Shown: positions 1-10,615, counted from the first letter of the stretch. The stretch: DNA of 64,000 bases from Sphingomonas sp. HITSZ_GF (GCF_029543155.1 NZ_JARQXA010000002.1:372001-436000); one strand, 5' to 3'. Notes: a model not told the origin generated them from the letters alone. Numbers and translations are program-made.

Positions 1-9
1 CAATGCCCC

Positions 10-695
10 ATGCCCCGCACCATCCTCGTCGCCGATGACGATCCCCACATCCGGCAGCTGCTCGTCTTCGCCCTCGCCAAGGCGGGGCTGGAAACGATCG
101 AGGCCGGGGACGGCGAGGAAGCGCTGCACCTTGCCGAGACTCGCGCGCCCGACCTGATCGTGCTCGACATCAACATGCCGCGGATGGACGGGCTCGAGGT
201 CTGCCGGCGGCTGCGCGCCGAGGGCGGGCTGCCGATCCTGTTCCTCTCCTCGCGCGACGACGAGATCGACCGGATCATCGGCATCGAGCTGGGCGCCGAC
301 GACTATGTCACCAAGCCCTTCTCTCCCCGCGAGGTGGTGGCGCGGGTGATGGCGGTGCTGCGCCGTACCGCCGCCCATGCCCCCGATGTCGAGCGCGCCG
401 GTGCGGTGATCCGCCACGGCAAGCTCAGCCTCGACCCCGAAAGCTGGGAAGCGAGCTGGGCAGGCGCCGCCGTTCCGCTCACCGTCACCGAGTTCGGCAT
501 CCTGCGCACTCTCGCCGGCTTCCCGTCCAAGGTGTTCAGCCGCGACGCGCTGATCGATCGGCTGCGCGGGCCCGGCTTCGCGCTCACCGACCGGACGATC
601 GACAGCCATGTCCGCAACCTGCGCGCCAAGTTCGGCCAGGCGGGCGCGGACGACCTGATCGAGACGCGCGCCGGCATCGGCTATCGCATCGGCCC

Positions 696-711
<16 letters not shown>
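10..711 (+). CDS. OmpR-family response regulator
   Basis: Cytoplasmic transcription factor of a two-component system. The receiver domain (about residues 3-115) has the acidic pocket VADDD, the phospho-acceptor Asp53 in LIVLDINMP and the conserved Lys in YVTKPFSP. A winged-helix output domain follows (about 135-228), with the TVTEFGIL and VRNLRAKF segments typical of OmpR/PhoB proteins. Length (233 aa) is normal. Its end overlaps the GTG start of the next gene, a histidine kinase, by 16 bases, so the two are a translationally coupled pair and likely cognate. Only nine bases precede it, so its promoter lies outside the window. Target genes cannot be told from the sequence. Confidence 0.93.
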
Positions 712-2279
<1,568 letters not shown>

Positions 2280-2289
2280 CGCGGAGCCG

Positions 2290-2315
2290 CCAAAGTACAC
2301 GAAGTACACGCCAAG
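2290..2315. repeat. 26-bp intergenic repeat, copy 1
   Basis: Contains AAAGTACACGAAGTACACG, itself a near-tandem repeat of a 9-base unit, flanked by CC and CCAAG. The same 26 bases recur at 46686-46711. Both copies lie just downstream of a plus-strand gene, with a minus-strand gene ending on the far side. Confidence 0.7.
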
Positions 2316-2366
2316 CGCGGAAACGGGCCCGGAATAAATCCTATAGATCAGATCAAAGCCCGGCGA

Positions 2367-3764
2367 TCAGCTCCAGCCGCCGCCCAGCGCCTTGTAGAGC
2401 GCCGTTGCCGCCTGCGCCTTGGCGGCGCGGGCCTGCTGGTCGCGCTGCTGCGCCGACAGCAGCGACTGGCGGGCGCGTTCCAGCGTCAGCCGATCGTCCT
2501 CGCCGCGATCCGCACGCTGCTGGGCAAGCCCGAAGGCATTCTGCTCGCGCGCCAGCGACGCGGCCGCGTCCTCGGCGGCGGCGCGGGCATTGAGGAAGCG
2601 GTTGATCGCCGCCTCGCTGTCCGACAGCGCGCCGATCACCGCCTTTTCATAGCGCGCCGCCGCCTGATCGGCGCGGGCATCGGCGGCGCGGATCTGGGCG
2701 CGGATCGTGCCGCCCTGGAAGATCGGCCAGGAGAAGCTAGGCCCGACCTGTAGGCGGAAGGAATCGCCCGAGAACAGGTCGCCGGGGGTGCGCGCCTGCT
2801 GGCCGAGGCTGCCGAGCAGGCTGAAGCGCGGGAAGAGATCGGCGGTGGCGACGCCGATATCCGCCGTCGCCGCCGCAAGGTCGCGCTCGGCACGGCGCAC
2901 ATCGGGGCGGCGCTCGAGCAGCTCGGAGCGCAGCCCGACCAGGATCGCGTCGGGGCTGGCGGGAAGCGGTGCCGGCGCCTGCAGCTCGGGCACCACCTGC
3001 TCGGGCGGCACGCCGACCAGCGTGGCGATGCGGTACGCCGCGGCGCTCGCCTGGGCCCTGGCATTGGGCACCGCCGCGGCGCTCGCTTTGGCCGCCGCAT
3101 CGGCGCGGTCGAGCTCGAGCCGCGAGGCTTCGCCGGCATCGAAGCGCAGCCGGGTGAGCCGTGCCAGCTCGGCATTGGAAGTCGCCTGCGCCTCGGCGGT
3201 GGCGCCGTCCGCCTGGGCAGCGCGCAGGTCCATATAGCTGCGCACCACCTCGGCGATCAGCGTCAGCATCACGTCGCGCTTCGCATAGGTGGCGCTTTCG
3301 AGCCGCGCGGTGGCGCCCTGCATCTGGCGCGTGCGCCGGCCCCAGAGATCGATCTCCCAGCTCGCATCGAAGCCAAGATCGTAGAGCGGGAATTCGCGCT
3401 GGAAGCCGGGGATGTTGCCGATCGGCAGCTGGCCGTTCTTGCTCAGCACATTCTCGGTCGCCGATCCCTTGGCAGTCACGCTCGGCAGCCGCCCGCCCGC
3501 GATCGCCTCGCGATTGGCGCGCGCCTCGGCCAGCCGGCCCTCGGCCTCCTTGAGATCGGGGCTGGAGGCGACGGCACGCTGGACGAGCGACGACAGCTGC
3601 GGATCGCCGAACCGGTCCCACCATTGCAGATCGACCTGGCCGGGGGCGCCGGCCTCGAGCCATGCGGGCGCGGCCCTGGTCTCGGGCGCATGATAGTCCG
3701 GCCCCACCGTGCAGGCCGAAGCCAGCAACAGGGGCAGCAGGGACAGCGGAAGCGAACGGTGCAT
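2367..3764 (-). CDS. RND-type outer-membrane efflux lipoprotein (NodT family)
   Basis: Trimeric outer-membrane channel of the TolC/OprM type. The start at 3764 gives a lipoprotein signal ending LLASAC, so Cys18 is the expected lipidation site; GGAGTAACCCG in front of this ATG is a good ribosome site, while an ATG 21 bases upstream would spoil the signal. Two OEP repeats with long helices fill the rest (465 aa). The family motif near the N terminus, TVGPDYHAPE, is present. It is the last gene of the efflux operon, four bases after the stop of the second permease, and supplies an outer-membrane exit that the similar E. coli ybhGFSR cluster lacks. Confidence 0.93.
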   Translation of the reverse strand: MHRSLPLSLLPLLLASACTVGPDYHAPETRAAPAWLEAGAPGQVDLQWWDRFGDPQLSSLVQRAVASSPDLKEAEGRLAEARANREAIAGGRLPSVTAKGSATENVLSKNGQLPIGNIPGFQREFPLYDLGFDASWEIDLWGRRTRQMQGATARLESATYAKRDVMLTLIAEVVRSYMDLRAAQADGATAEAQATSNAELARLTRLRFDAGEASRLELDRADAAAKASAAAVPNARAQASAAAYRIATLVGVPPEQVVPELQAPAPLPASPDAILVGLRSELLERRPDVRRAERDLAAATADIGVATADLFPRFSLLGSLGQQARTPGDLFSGDSFRLQVGPSFSWPIFQGGTIRAQIRAADARADQAAARYEKAVIGALSDSEAAINRFLNARAAAEDAAASLAREQNAFGLAQQRADRGEDDRLTLERARQSLLSAQQRDQQARAAKAQAATALYKALGGGWS

Positions 3765-3768
3765 CGGG

Positions 3769-4872
3769 TTACTCCATGCGCGCACGGAAGAGCCAGGCCG
3801 AGGCGGAGAGCGCCACGCAGGCGATCAGCGCCAGCGGCCAGAGCTGGTGGAACACGGCGCCCGCCGGCATCGCCTTGAGGAACAGCCCCTGGACGATGAC
3901 GAGGAAATAGCGGGCGGGATCGAGATAGGTGATCGTCTGCAGCCAGTCGGGCATGTTGTCGATCGGGCTGGCATAGCCGGAGAGCAGGATCAGCGGCGTG
4001 GTGACCAGGAACACGCCGAGGAATGCCTGTTGCTGGGTCTGCGACGCGGCCGAGATCAGCATGCCCAGCCCGATCAGCGCGAGCAGGTACATGCCGAGCG
4101 AAAGGAAGAAGAGCAGGTAGGAACCGGTGAACGGCACGCCGAAGACGAGCGGCGCGATCACCAGATAGACGCTGCCGTTGATCATGCCGATGATGAAGGG
4201 CGGCACCATCTTGCCGATCAGTATCTCGTGGATCCGGAGCGGCGAGACCATCAGCTGGTCGAACGTGCCCAGCTCGCGTTCGCGCGCCACCGATTGCGAG
4301 GTGACCGCGAGCCCCGCCACCGACGTGATGATCGCGACCAGCGAGGGGAGCGTGAACCAGATATAGTCGAGCGCCGGGTTGTACCAGTTGGTCACCACGC
4401 TGCCGCCGGCGCTGCCGCGCAGCTGGGCAGGGGCAAGCTCGGCACCCATCGTGCCGGCGATGTTGGTGATATAGCCGGTGACGATCTGCGCGGCGTTGGA
4501 GCGGCGGCCGTCGAGCACCAGCCCGATCGTCGCGCTTTCGCCGCGCGCGAGGCTGCGGTCGAAATCCTCGTCGATCACCAGCGCGGCGATCACCTTCTGG
4601 TTGTCGATCGCGTATTTCAGCTCCTTCGGCGTCGCCAGCCGCTCGATGTGGCGGAAATTGGGGCTGCCGGCGAGGCGCTGGACCAGCTCGACCGAATGCG
4701 CGCCCGAGCTGCGATCGAGGATGCCGATATCGACATTCTTCACGTCGAGCGTGGTCGCATAGGTGAAGATGAAGAGCTGCATCAGCGGCGGCACGAACAG
4801 CACCAGCCGCGACTTGGGATCGCGCAGCACCGCCCACATCTCCTTGACCATCATCGCGAGCAGGCGGCGCAT
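3769..4872 (-). CDS. ABC-2 type permease, second subunit (YbhR-like)
   Basis: Inner-membrane half of an ABC exporter. 367 residues: an N-terminal helix (about 22-42), a large extracytoplasmic domain (about 43-175) and five or six membrane helices in the C-terminal half, the standard ABC2_membrane_3 layout. The motif ERELGTFDQLMVSPLR marks the coupling region. ATG at 4872 shares its A with the TGA stop of the preceding permease, which decides the start and shows coupling. It probably forms a heterodimer with the product of 4872-6002, energised by the tandem ATPase. Confidence 0.93.
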   Translation of the reverse strand: MRRLLAMMVKEMWAVLRDPKSRLVLFVPPLMQLFIFTYATTLDVKNVDIGILDRSSGAHSVELVQRLAGSPNFRHIERLATPKELKYAIDNQKVIAALVIDEDFDRSLARGESATIGLVLDGRRSNAAQIVTGYITNIAGTMGAELAPAQLRGSAGGSVVTNWYNPALDYIWFTLPSLVAIITSVAGLAVTSQSVARERELGTFDQLMVSPLRIHEILIGKMVPPFIIGMINGSVYLVIAPLVFGVPFTGSYLLFFLSLGMYLLALIGLGMLISAASQTQQQAFLGVFLVTTPLILLSGYASPIDNMPDWLQTITYLDPARYFLVIVQGLFLKAMPAGAVFHQLWPLALIACVALSASAWLFRARME

Positions 4873-6002
4873 CAGTCGAGGCTCCTGCGGGTGACGCGGA
4901 AGGAGAGCGTGAAGAAGACCATGCCGAAGACGAGCATGATGCCGATATTGGGCAGGATCAGCCCCCATTGGTCGCCGGCGAGGAACACCGTCTCGAGGCT
5001 GGGGATCAGGTAGCGTGCGGGGACGATATAGGTGAGCGCCTGGATCGGCCAGGGCATGGATCCGATCTCGAAGATGAAGCCCGAGAGCAGGAAGGTCGGC
5101 AGGAAGGCCGAGAGAAGCGCCACCTGGCTGGCGACGAACTGGTTCTTGGTCGCCGCCGAGATGAACAGCCCAAGGCCCAGCGCGGGCATCAGAAAGGCGG
5201 AGGAAATGGCCAGCAGCGCGAGGATCGAGCCCCTGAACGGCACCCCAAACACCCAGACGCCGATCACCGCGCACAGCGCCATCGAGGCCTGGGCCAGGAA
5301 GAAATAGGGGATCACCTTGCTGGCGATGAACTCGGCCATCGAGATCGGCGTGGCCATCATCGCCTCCATCGTGCCGCGCTCCCATTCGCGGGCGACGACC
5401 AGCGCAGTCAGCAGCGTGCCGACCATCGTCATCACGTTCGCGATCGAGCCGGGGACGAGGAAGAATTTGCTCTTGAGCTCGGGATTGTACCAGTAGCGCG
5501 CCGAGACGATGACGGGCGCATCCCGGGCGCCGGGATTGCGCTCCAACCCCTCGGCCGCGGCCCAGGATGCGCGGACGCCTTCGCCGTACGCCGCGGCGAA
5601 ATTGGCGGTGTTGGGCTGCGAGCCGTCGGTGACGATCTGGATCGGCGGCATCTTGCCGCGCTTCACGCCCTGGCCGAAGTCCTGGGGGATGACGATCAGC
5701 GCGCGCAGCTCGCCATCGACCAGCTTGTCGCGCACCTCGGCCACCGTGCGCGCCTCGGTCACCTCGAAATAGCGCGAGCTGCGATAGGCCTGCGCCAGGC
5801 GGAGCGCCGGGGCGCTGCTGTCCTGGAGCACCAGCCCGACCCGGGTCCGCGTGCTGTCGAGCGACACCGCATAGCCGAACAGGAAGAGCAGGATCATCGG
5901 CAGGACGAAGGCGATCAGGAAGGTCGAGGGATCGCGCAGGATCTGCGCCCCTTCCTTGCGGACCAGCGCGGCGAGGCGCCGGAGATCGAAGCGGAAACTC
6001 AT
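4872..6002 (-). CDS. ABC-2 type permease, first subunit (YbhS-like)
   Basis: Inner-membrane subunit of the same exporter, 376 residues with the same architecture: first helix near 28-48 (LIAFVLPMILLFLFGYAVSL), a soluble domain, then a cluster of helices from about 185. The coupling segment reads EWERGTMEAMMATPIS, parallel to the sister gene. Start ATG 6002 overlaps the ATPase stop in an ATGA arrangement of four bases. Homology between the two permeases indicates an ancient duplication. Substrate unknown; YbhFSR-type systems have been linked to drug and cation export, so a xenobiotic exporter is the reasonable inference. Confidence 0.93.
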   Translation of the reverse strand: MSFRFDLRRLAALVRKEGAQILRDPSTFLIAFVLPMILLFLFGYAVSLDSTRTRVGLVLQDSSAPALRLAQAYRSSRYFEVTEARTVAEVRDKLVDGELRALIVIPQDFGQGVKRGKMPPIQIVTDGSQPNTANFAAAYGEGVRASWAAAEGLERNPGARDAPVIVSARYWYNPELKSKFFLVPGSIANVMTMVGTLLTALVVAREWERGTMEAMMATPISMAEFIASKVIPYFFLAQASMALCAVIGVWVFGVPFRGSILALLAISSAFLMPALGLGLFISAATKNQFVASQVALLSAFLPTFLLSGFIFEIGSMPWPIQALTYIVPARYLIPSLETVFLAGDQWGLILPNIGIMLVFGMVFFTLSFRVTRRSLD

Positions 6003-7723
6003 GCGGCCTCCTTCGCCTCGCGCTTGCGGTCGAATTCCTCGATCAGCGCGATGAAGGCGTCCTCCATCGTCGGATCGTCGGCGCCGGTGAGGCGCGCGGC
6101 CTCGGCCTTGAGCTCGTCCGGCGTGCCGGTGGCGATCTGCTCGGCGCGGTAGATCAGCGTCGCGCGGTCGCAATATTCGGCTTCGTCCATGAAGTGGGTG
6201 GTGACCAGCACGGTCACGCCCTTTTCGACCAGGCCGTTGATATGCATCCAGAATTCCCGACGCGTCACCGGGTCGACACCCGAAGTGGGCTCGTCGAGGA
6301 AGAGGACCGGGGGCTCGTGCATCACCGCGCAGGCCAGCGCCAGGCGCTGCTTGAAGCCGAGCGGCAGGGTGCCGGCATTGACGTCGAGCTTGTCCTTGAG
6401 CTCGAAAATCTCGGTCATCGCCGCGATCGCGCGCTGCGCCTTGTCGCGCGGCAGATCGTAAGCCCCTGCAAAGAAATCGAGATTCTGGCGGACCGAGAGA
6501 TCGCCATAGAGCGAGAATTTCTGCGCCATATAGCCGAGCTGGGCGCGGGCGGCGGCGGCGGAATGGCGGAGCGACTTGCCCGCGACCGCTCCAGTCCCCG
6601 AGGTGGGCGAAAGTAGCCCGCAAAGCATCTTGAAGGTGGTCGACTTGCCGGCGCCGTTCGGCCCCAAAAGGCCGAATATCTGTCCCCTCGGGATGCGGAA
6701 GTTCATATCCTTGGCCGCGGTGAACTCGCCGAAGACCTTGGTGAGGCCCTTGGCCTCGATCGCGCAGGCCTCGGTCTCGGGGATGGTGCGGTAGCGTTCC
6801 GCGAGCGCGGAGGTGCCCTTGGGGCCGCCGCCGAGCCGCTCGATGAAGCCGTCCTCGAAGCGCGGATCGGCGGCGTCAACCCTGGTGTCCGGACCGGCCG
6901 AAAAGGCCGCCGCGTCCGGAACCGGCTTGCCGTCGCCGACCAGCAGCCGCACCGAGCGGCCCTGGATCGTGCCGTCGATCACGTCGTCGCGGTCGAGCGC
7001 ATGGGTGAGGAAGCGGCGGCGGCGCTCCTCGAAGCCGGTGACGCGGATCACCCGGTCCTTCACCCGGCCGGTCAGCTCCGCCGGCGGCCCGTCGAACAGC
7101 AACTGGCCTTCGTTGAGCAGATAGACGGTGTCGCACTTCTCCGCCTCGTCGAGATAGGCGGTCGACCACAGCACGCCGATGCCCTGCTCGGTGAGATCGC
7201 CGACCATGCTCCAAAGTTCGCGGCGGCTGATCGGGTCGACGCCGACCCCGGGCTCGTCGAGCAAGAGCACCTTGGGCGTCTTCACCAGCGCGCAGGCCAG
7301 GCCCAGTTTCTGCTTCATCCCGCCCGACAGCTTGCCCGCCAGCCGATCCTGGAAACGTGCGAGATCGGTGAACTCCATGAGCTTGTCGAAGCTCGCCTGC
7401 TGCTCGTCCCGGGGCAGCCCGCGCACTTCGGCGTACAGCTTGAGGTTCTCGATGACCGAGAGATCCTCGTAGAGGCCGAAGCGCTGGGGCATGTAACCGA
7501 GATCGTCGAGCTTCGCCCCGGGCTTGCCGCCCAGCACTTCAACGGTCCCCGAAGTTGGCGCCATCAATCCGGCGAGGATGCGGATCAGCGTGGTCTTGCC
7601 CGCACCGTCCGGCCCGACCAGCCCGGTGATGCGGCCGGGCTCGATCGCCATCGACACGCCATCGAGCGCGCGGTTGGCGTCGAAACACTTCACGAGGTCG
7701 GTGGTGTGGGCGAGCGCGGTCAT
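5999..7723 (-). CDS. tandem ABC ATPase (YbhF-like)
   Basis: A fused pair of ATP-binding domains, 574 residues. Domain 1 has Walker A GPDGAGKTT (37-45), signature LSGGMKQ (132-138) and Walker B VLLLDEP. Domain 2 has Walker A GPNGAGKST and Walker B VLFLDEPTSGVDP, but its signature reads LPLGFKQRL instead of LSGGQ. The altered second signature suggests one of the two composite ATP sites is weak, as in many asymmetric ABC proteins. Start at 7723 puts MTALAHTTDLV directly before the domain. Lies between the HlyD gene (after a 154-base gap holding a repeat) and the two permeases. Confidence 0.94.
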   Translation of the reverse strand: MTALAHTTDLVKCFDANRALDGVSMAIEPGRITGLVGPDGAGKTTLIRILAGLMAPTSGTVEVLGGKPGAKLDDLGYMPQRFGLYEDLSVIENLKLYAEVRGLPRDEQQASFDKLMEFTDLARFQDRLAGKLSGGMKQKLGLACALVKTPKVLLLDEPGVGVDPISRRELWSMVGDLTEQGIGVLWSTAYLDEAEKCDTVYLLNEGQLLFDGPPAELTGRVKDRVIRVTGFEERRRRFLTHALDRDDVIDGTIQGRSVRLLVGDGKPVPDAAAFSAGPDTRVDAADPRFEDGFIERLGGGPKGTSALAERYRTIPETEACAIEAKGLTKVFGEFTAAKDMNFRIPRGQIFGLLGPNGAGKSTTFKMLCGLLSPTSGTGAVAGKSLRHSAAAARAQLGYMAQKFSLYGDLSVRQNLDFFAGAYDLPRDKAQRAIAAMTEIFELKDKLDVNAGTLPLGFKQRLALACAVMHEPPVLFLDEPTSGVDPVTRREFWMHINGLVEKGVTVLVTTHFMDEAEYCDRATLIYRAEQIATGTPDELKAEAARLTGADDPTMEDAFIALIEEFDRKREAKEAA

Positions 7724-7767
7724 GCGGCGCAGCTCCGATCCTCCGGACCAAGGCGCGTAGCGGCTTG

Positions 7768-7857
7768 GTGGAGGGGGAACGCCGCGGGCGATATCGCCTG
7801 AGGCATGCCCCCTCCACCACCGCCTTCGGCGGCGGTCCCCCTCCGGGGGAGGATCTG
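7768..7857. repeat. CCCCCTCC-family hairpin repeat inside the efflux operon
   Basis: Two inverted arms (TTGGTGGAGGGGGAA and CCCCCTCCACCA) plus a GCCGCC/TTCGGCGGCGG hairpin and CTCCGGGGGAGGAT at the end. Same family as 10622-10755 and 49762-49825. It lies in the only sizeable gap of the operon, between the HlyD and ATPase genes, where it could fold in the mRNA. Confidence 0.75.
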
Positions 7858-7877
7858 AAGAAGCGGCGCCACGTTCC

Positions 7878-8885
7878 TCAATCCTTGTGCTTGGGGCGGG
7901 CGCCGGGGACGGCGACGCTGACCGGCTGACCCTGGCGCAGGCCGTCATCGGGATCGTCGACGATGATGCGCAGCTGATAGACGAGATCGGTGCGCAGATT
8001 CTCGGTCTCGACCGTCTTGGGCGTGAACTCGGCGCGGGGCGAGATATAGCCGATCGTGCCGTGATAGGATTTGGGATTGCCGTCGGCGGTGACGACCACC
8101 TTCATCCCCGGGCCGATCCGCGAGAGATCGCCCTCGGCGACATAGGCGCGCACCCGCAGCGGCCGCATGATCGCCAGCGTCAGCACCGTCTCGCCGGGCT
8201 GGACGATGGCGCCGGGCTCGCGCGCGCGCGTGACGACGGTGCCGTCGGTCGAGGCGAGCAGGCGGGCGTCGCCGAGATCGGTGGCGGCGCTCTGCCGGGC
8301 GGCGATCGCCGAGCGGACATCGGCGGCGGCGGCGGCAATATCCTCCTGCCGGCTGCCGGCTGCCATCAGCGACAGCGCCTGCTGGGCCTGTTGCAGGTCG
8401 GCGCGGGCCTTGTCGCGGCTGGCCACCGTCTGCTCCCACAGGTCGCGGCTGATCGCGCCGGGCTCGACCAAGGGCTGGCGGCGGGCATAGTCGCGATCGG
8501 CATCCTGGGCGACCGCCGCCGCGGCGGCGACGCGGGCTCGGGCCTGGGCGACATCCTGGGCGCGGTTGCCGTTGCGGAGCTTGGCGAGCTGCGCCTCGGC
8601 CTGCGACACGCGGGCATCGGCCTGGGCGATGCGGCTGTCGAGCGTGGCGGCATCGAGCGTGGCGAGCAGCTGGCCCTGCTTGACCCGGGCACCCTCCTCC
8701 ACCGCGATCCCCGAGATGCGGCCGTTCACCCGGAAGCCGAGATCGACTTCCCGGATATCGACATTGCCGTTCAGCTTGAGCGCGCCATCGTCGCGCGCCT
8801 TGAACAGGCCGAAGCCGCTGGTGGCGATCGCGACGATCACCAGCACGACGATGACAGCGATGATCGCGATACGGCGACGGTTCAT
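7878..8885 (-). CDS. HlyD-family periplasmic adaptor (YbhG-like)
   Basis: Membrane-fusion protein that bridges the inner-membrane ABC exporter and the outer-membrane channel. 335 residues: a single N-terminal membrane anchor (about 6-25), a biotinyl-lipoyl half (EEGARVKQGQLLATLDA), a long Ala/Gln/Arg-rich coiled-coil hairpin (about 85-200), then the second lipoyl half and a beta-barrel. ATG at 8885 overlaps the TetR stop by four bases (ATGA), so regulator and adaptor are co-translated. Closest recognisable type is E. coli YbhG. Confidence 0.93.
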   Translation of the reverse strand: MNRRRIAIIAVIVVLVIVAIATSGFGLFKARDDGALKLNGNVDIREVDLGFRVNGRISGIAVEEGARVKQGQLLATLDAATLDSRIAQADARVSQAEAQLAKLRNGNRAQDVAQARARVAAAAAVAQDADRDYARRQPLVEPGAISRDLWEQTVASRDKARADLQQAQQALSLMAAGSRQEDIAAAAADVRSAIAARQSAATDLGDARLLASTDGTVVTRAREPGAIVQPGETVLTLAIMRPLRVRAYVAEGDLSRIGPGMKVVVTADGNPKSYHGTIGYISPRAEFTPKTVETENLRTDLVYQLRIIVDDPDDGLRQGQPVSVAVPGARPKHKD

Positions 8886-9505
8886 GCAGGATTCTCCGAC
8901 AGGATGCAGAGGGCATTGGCGCGCAGGCGGGCGCGGAGCAGCTTCTGGGTGGGCTCGTCGATCGTCTCGACCGATAGGATGCGGGTGACGGCGGCGCGGC
9001 AGACGCGCAGCACCAGGCACTGGCCGAACAGCATCAGCCCCATGGCGAGCACCTCGCGCTCGGGCAGATCGGTGCGGACGCGCTTGAGCGCGGCGACGAA
9101 GCTGTCGACCACGCCCTGCATCACCCCGGTGTAGAGCCGGTCGAACGCCTCGGTCGGCGCCTGCTGCTCGCGCGTGATGAACAGCGACCAGGCTTCGGTC
9201 TGCGGGCTGATCATCATCAGCGCGAAGCCGTCGAGCAGGGCGAGCAAGGCCTCGATCGCCTGCTCGCGCGTGCCGGTTTCGGCAATCTCGCGCACCGCGG
9301 CGATCGCCGGCCCCTGGATCTCGCGGACACAGGCGGCGATGTGGTCGGCTGCGGCGAGATAGAGGCCGTGCTTGCCGCCGAAATGATAGGTGATCGACGA
9401 CATCGCCGTACCCGAGGCGCGCGCGATCTCCCGCGTGCTCGCGCCCTCGAAGCCGTGGCGGCCGAACTGGTCGATCGCCGTCTCGATCAGGATCTGGCTG
9501 GTCAT
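8882..9505 (-). CDS. TetR-family regulator of the efflux operon (CecR-like)
   Basis: DNA-binding repressor, 207 residues. The N-terminal helix-turn-helix reads AIDQFGRHGFEGASTREIARASGTAMSSI (about 9-38, two adjoining motif halves), and the rest is an alpha-helical ligand domain with a DUF1956-like feel (KHGLYLAAADH, FITREQQAPTEAF). The start at 9505 was chosen because it begins just before the HTH. It is first in the operon, and a perfect 16-bp palindrome starts 14 bases upstream of its ATG, so autorepression of the whole exporter operon is likely. E. coli CecR (YbiH) sits in the same position upstream of ybhGFSR. Confidence 0.92.
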   Translation of the reverse strand: MTSQILIETAIDQFGRHGFEGASTREIARASGTAMSSITYHFGGKHGLYLAAADHIAACVREIQGPAIAAVREIAETGTREQAIEALLALLDGFALMMISPQTEAWSLFITREQQAPTEAFDRLYTGVMQGVVDSFVAALKRVRTDLPEREVLAMGLMLFGQCLVLRVCRAAVTRILSVETIDEPTQKLLRARLRANALCILSENPA

Positions 9506-9518
9506 GCTTCCGAATCTT

Positions 9519-9534
9519 GTTCGTTCGAACGAAC
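9519..9534. promoter_or_regulatory. perfect palindrome, probable TetR operator
   Basis: GTTCGTTCGAACGAAC is its own reverse complement over 16 bases. It sits just upstream of the TetR start, where a repressor would block the efflux-operon promoter. The symmetry is read directly; the binding protein is inferred from position. Confidence 0.75.
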
Positions 9535-9617
9535 TAATATTGCAGGATGACGCATATGACAAGCCCCGCCACGCTGAACGCGACGGGGCCTTCGAGGTTC
9601 AACGAGCCGTGTGGAAA

Positions 9618-9767
9618 TCAATGATGATGGTCGCGGCCGTGATCGTCGTGAGGATGATCGCCACGGTGGTGGTGCCGATCCCCATTGTAGCCGGGACGGT
9701 TGCCATAGCAGCCGGTCAGCGCGACCGAGGCCAGCGCCAGCACGCCGGCGATACGCAGGATTCGCAT
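9618..9767 (-). CDS. small His-rich lipoprotein (49 aa)
   Basis: A 49-residue product that is easily missed because of its size. It starts MRILRIAGVLALASVALTGC, a lipoprotein signal with lipobox LTGC (Cys20), followed by YGNRPGYNGD and a tail rich in His and Asp (RHHHRGDHPHDDHGRDHHH). Eleven of the last 19 or so residues are His or Asp, so metal binding (Zn, Ni, Cu) at the cell envelope is a fair guess. GGAGAAG a few bases upstream of the ATG is a good ribosome site. No family recognised. Confidence 0.72.
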   Translation of the reverse strand: MRILRIAGVLALASVALTGCYGNRPGYNGDRHHHRGDHPHDDHGRDHHH

Positions 9768-9925
9768 GCTCTTCTCCTTGTGGGCTTGGACAACGCATGA
9801 CTTTGGCGCCCTATCCGCCTAATCTCGACGCACTCGCGTGACTGGCGACTGGATGGAGCACCATCGGGAAGCGCGGGGCATTGACGCCGCATCGCCTGGG
9901 CACCCCTCGCACCCTGGAGGACCGC

Positions 9926-10615
9926 ATGCCCGAACCGCTGCACATCGCCTTTCTGCTGTTTCCCGACGTGACCCAGCTCGACCTGACCGGCCCGGCGCAG
10001 GTGCTGTCGCGCATGGGGAATGTGACGCTCGACCTGGTGGCCAAGACCCGCGATCCGGTGCGCACCGATGCGATGTTCGACCTGCTGCCGACCGCGACCT
10101 TCGCCGACGTGCCGCGCACCGACATCCTGTGCGTGCCCGGCGGGTTCGGCACCGTGGCGGCGATGGAGGACGCCGAGACGCTCGCCTGGTTGCGGCAAGT
10201 GGCCGTGGGCGCGACCTGGGTGACCAGCGTCTGCACCGGATCGCTGCTGCTCGGCGCGGCCGGACTGCTCAAGGGCTACCGCGCCGGCTGCCACTGGGGA
10301 TCGCGCGACCAGCTCGCCTGGTTCGGCGCCGAGCCGATTGCCGAGCGCGTGGTTTTCGACCGCAACCGCGCCACTGGCGGCGGGGTGACCGCAGGGATCG
10401 ACTTCGCGCTGGCGCTGACCGCGGCGATCCGCGGCGAGGAGCATGCACGGTTCGTCCAGCTGAGCCTGGAATATGATCCGCATCCGCCGTTCGACAGCGG
10501 ATCGCCCGAGCGGGCCGATGCCGAGACGGTGGCGCGCTACCGGGCGATGGTGGAGCGATTCGCCCCCGGGCGGGAGGCGAAGGTTCGGGGCATAGCCGAA
10601 CGGTTGGGGTTTTAG
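9926..10615 (+). CDS. DJ-1/PfpI family protein, isonitrile hydratase-like
   Basis: 229 residues. The nucleophile elbow SVCTGS places the catalytic Cys at 103, and FPDVTQLDLTGP provides the conserved Asp (19) found in isonitrile hydratase InhA; CHWGSRDQL and ATGGGVTAGIDFAL are also family hallmarks. The known reaction of that subgroup is hydration of isonitriles to N-substituted formamides, but many relatives act on other substrates. The start at 9926 follows CTGGAGG; an in-frame start 45 bases upstream lacks such a site. It stands alone, with a repeat cluster downstream. Confidence 0.88.
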   Translation: MPEPLHIAFLLFPDVTQLDLTGPAQVLSRMGNVTLDLVAKTRDPVRTDAMFDLLPTATFADVPRTDILCVPGGFGTVAAMEDAETLAWLRQVAVGATWVTSVCTGSLLLGAAGLLKGYRAGCHWGSRDQLAWFGAEPIAERVVFDRNRATGGGVTAGIDFALALTAAIRGEEHARFVQLSLEYDPHPPFDSGSPERADAETVARYRAMVERFAPGREAKVRGIAERLGF

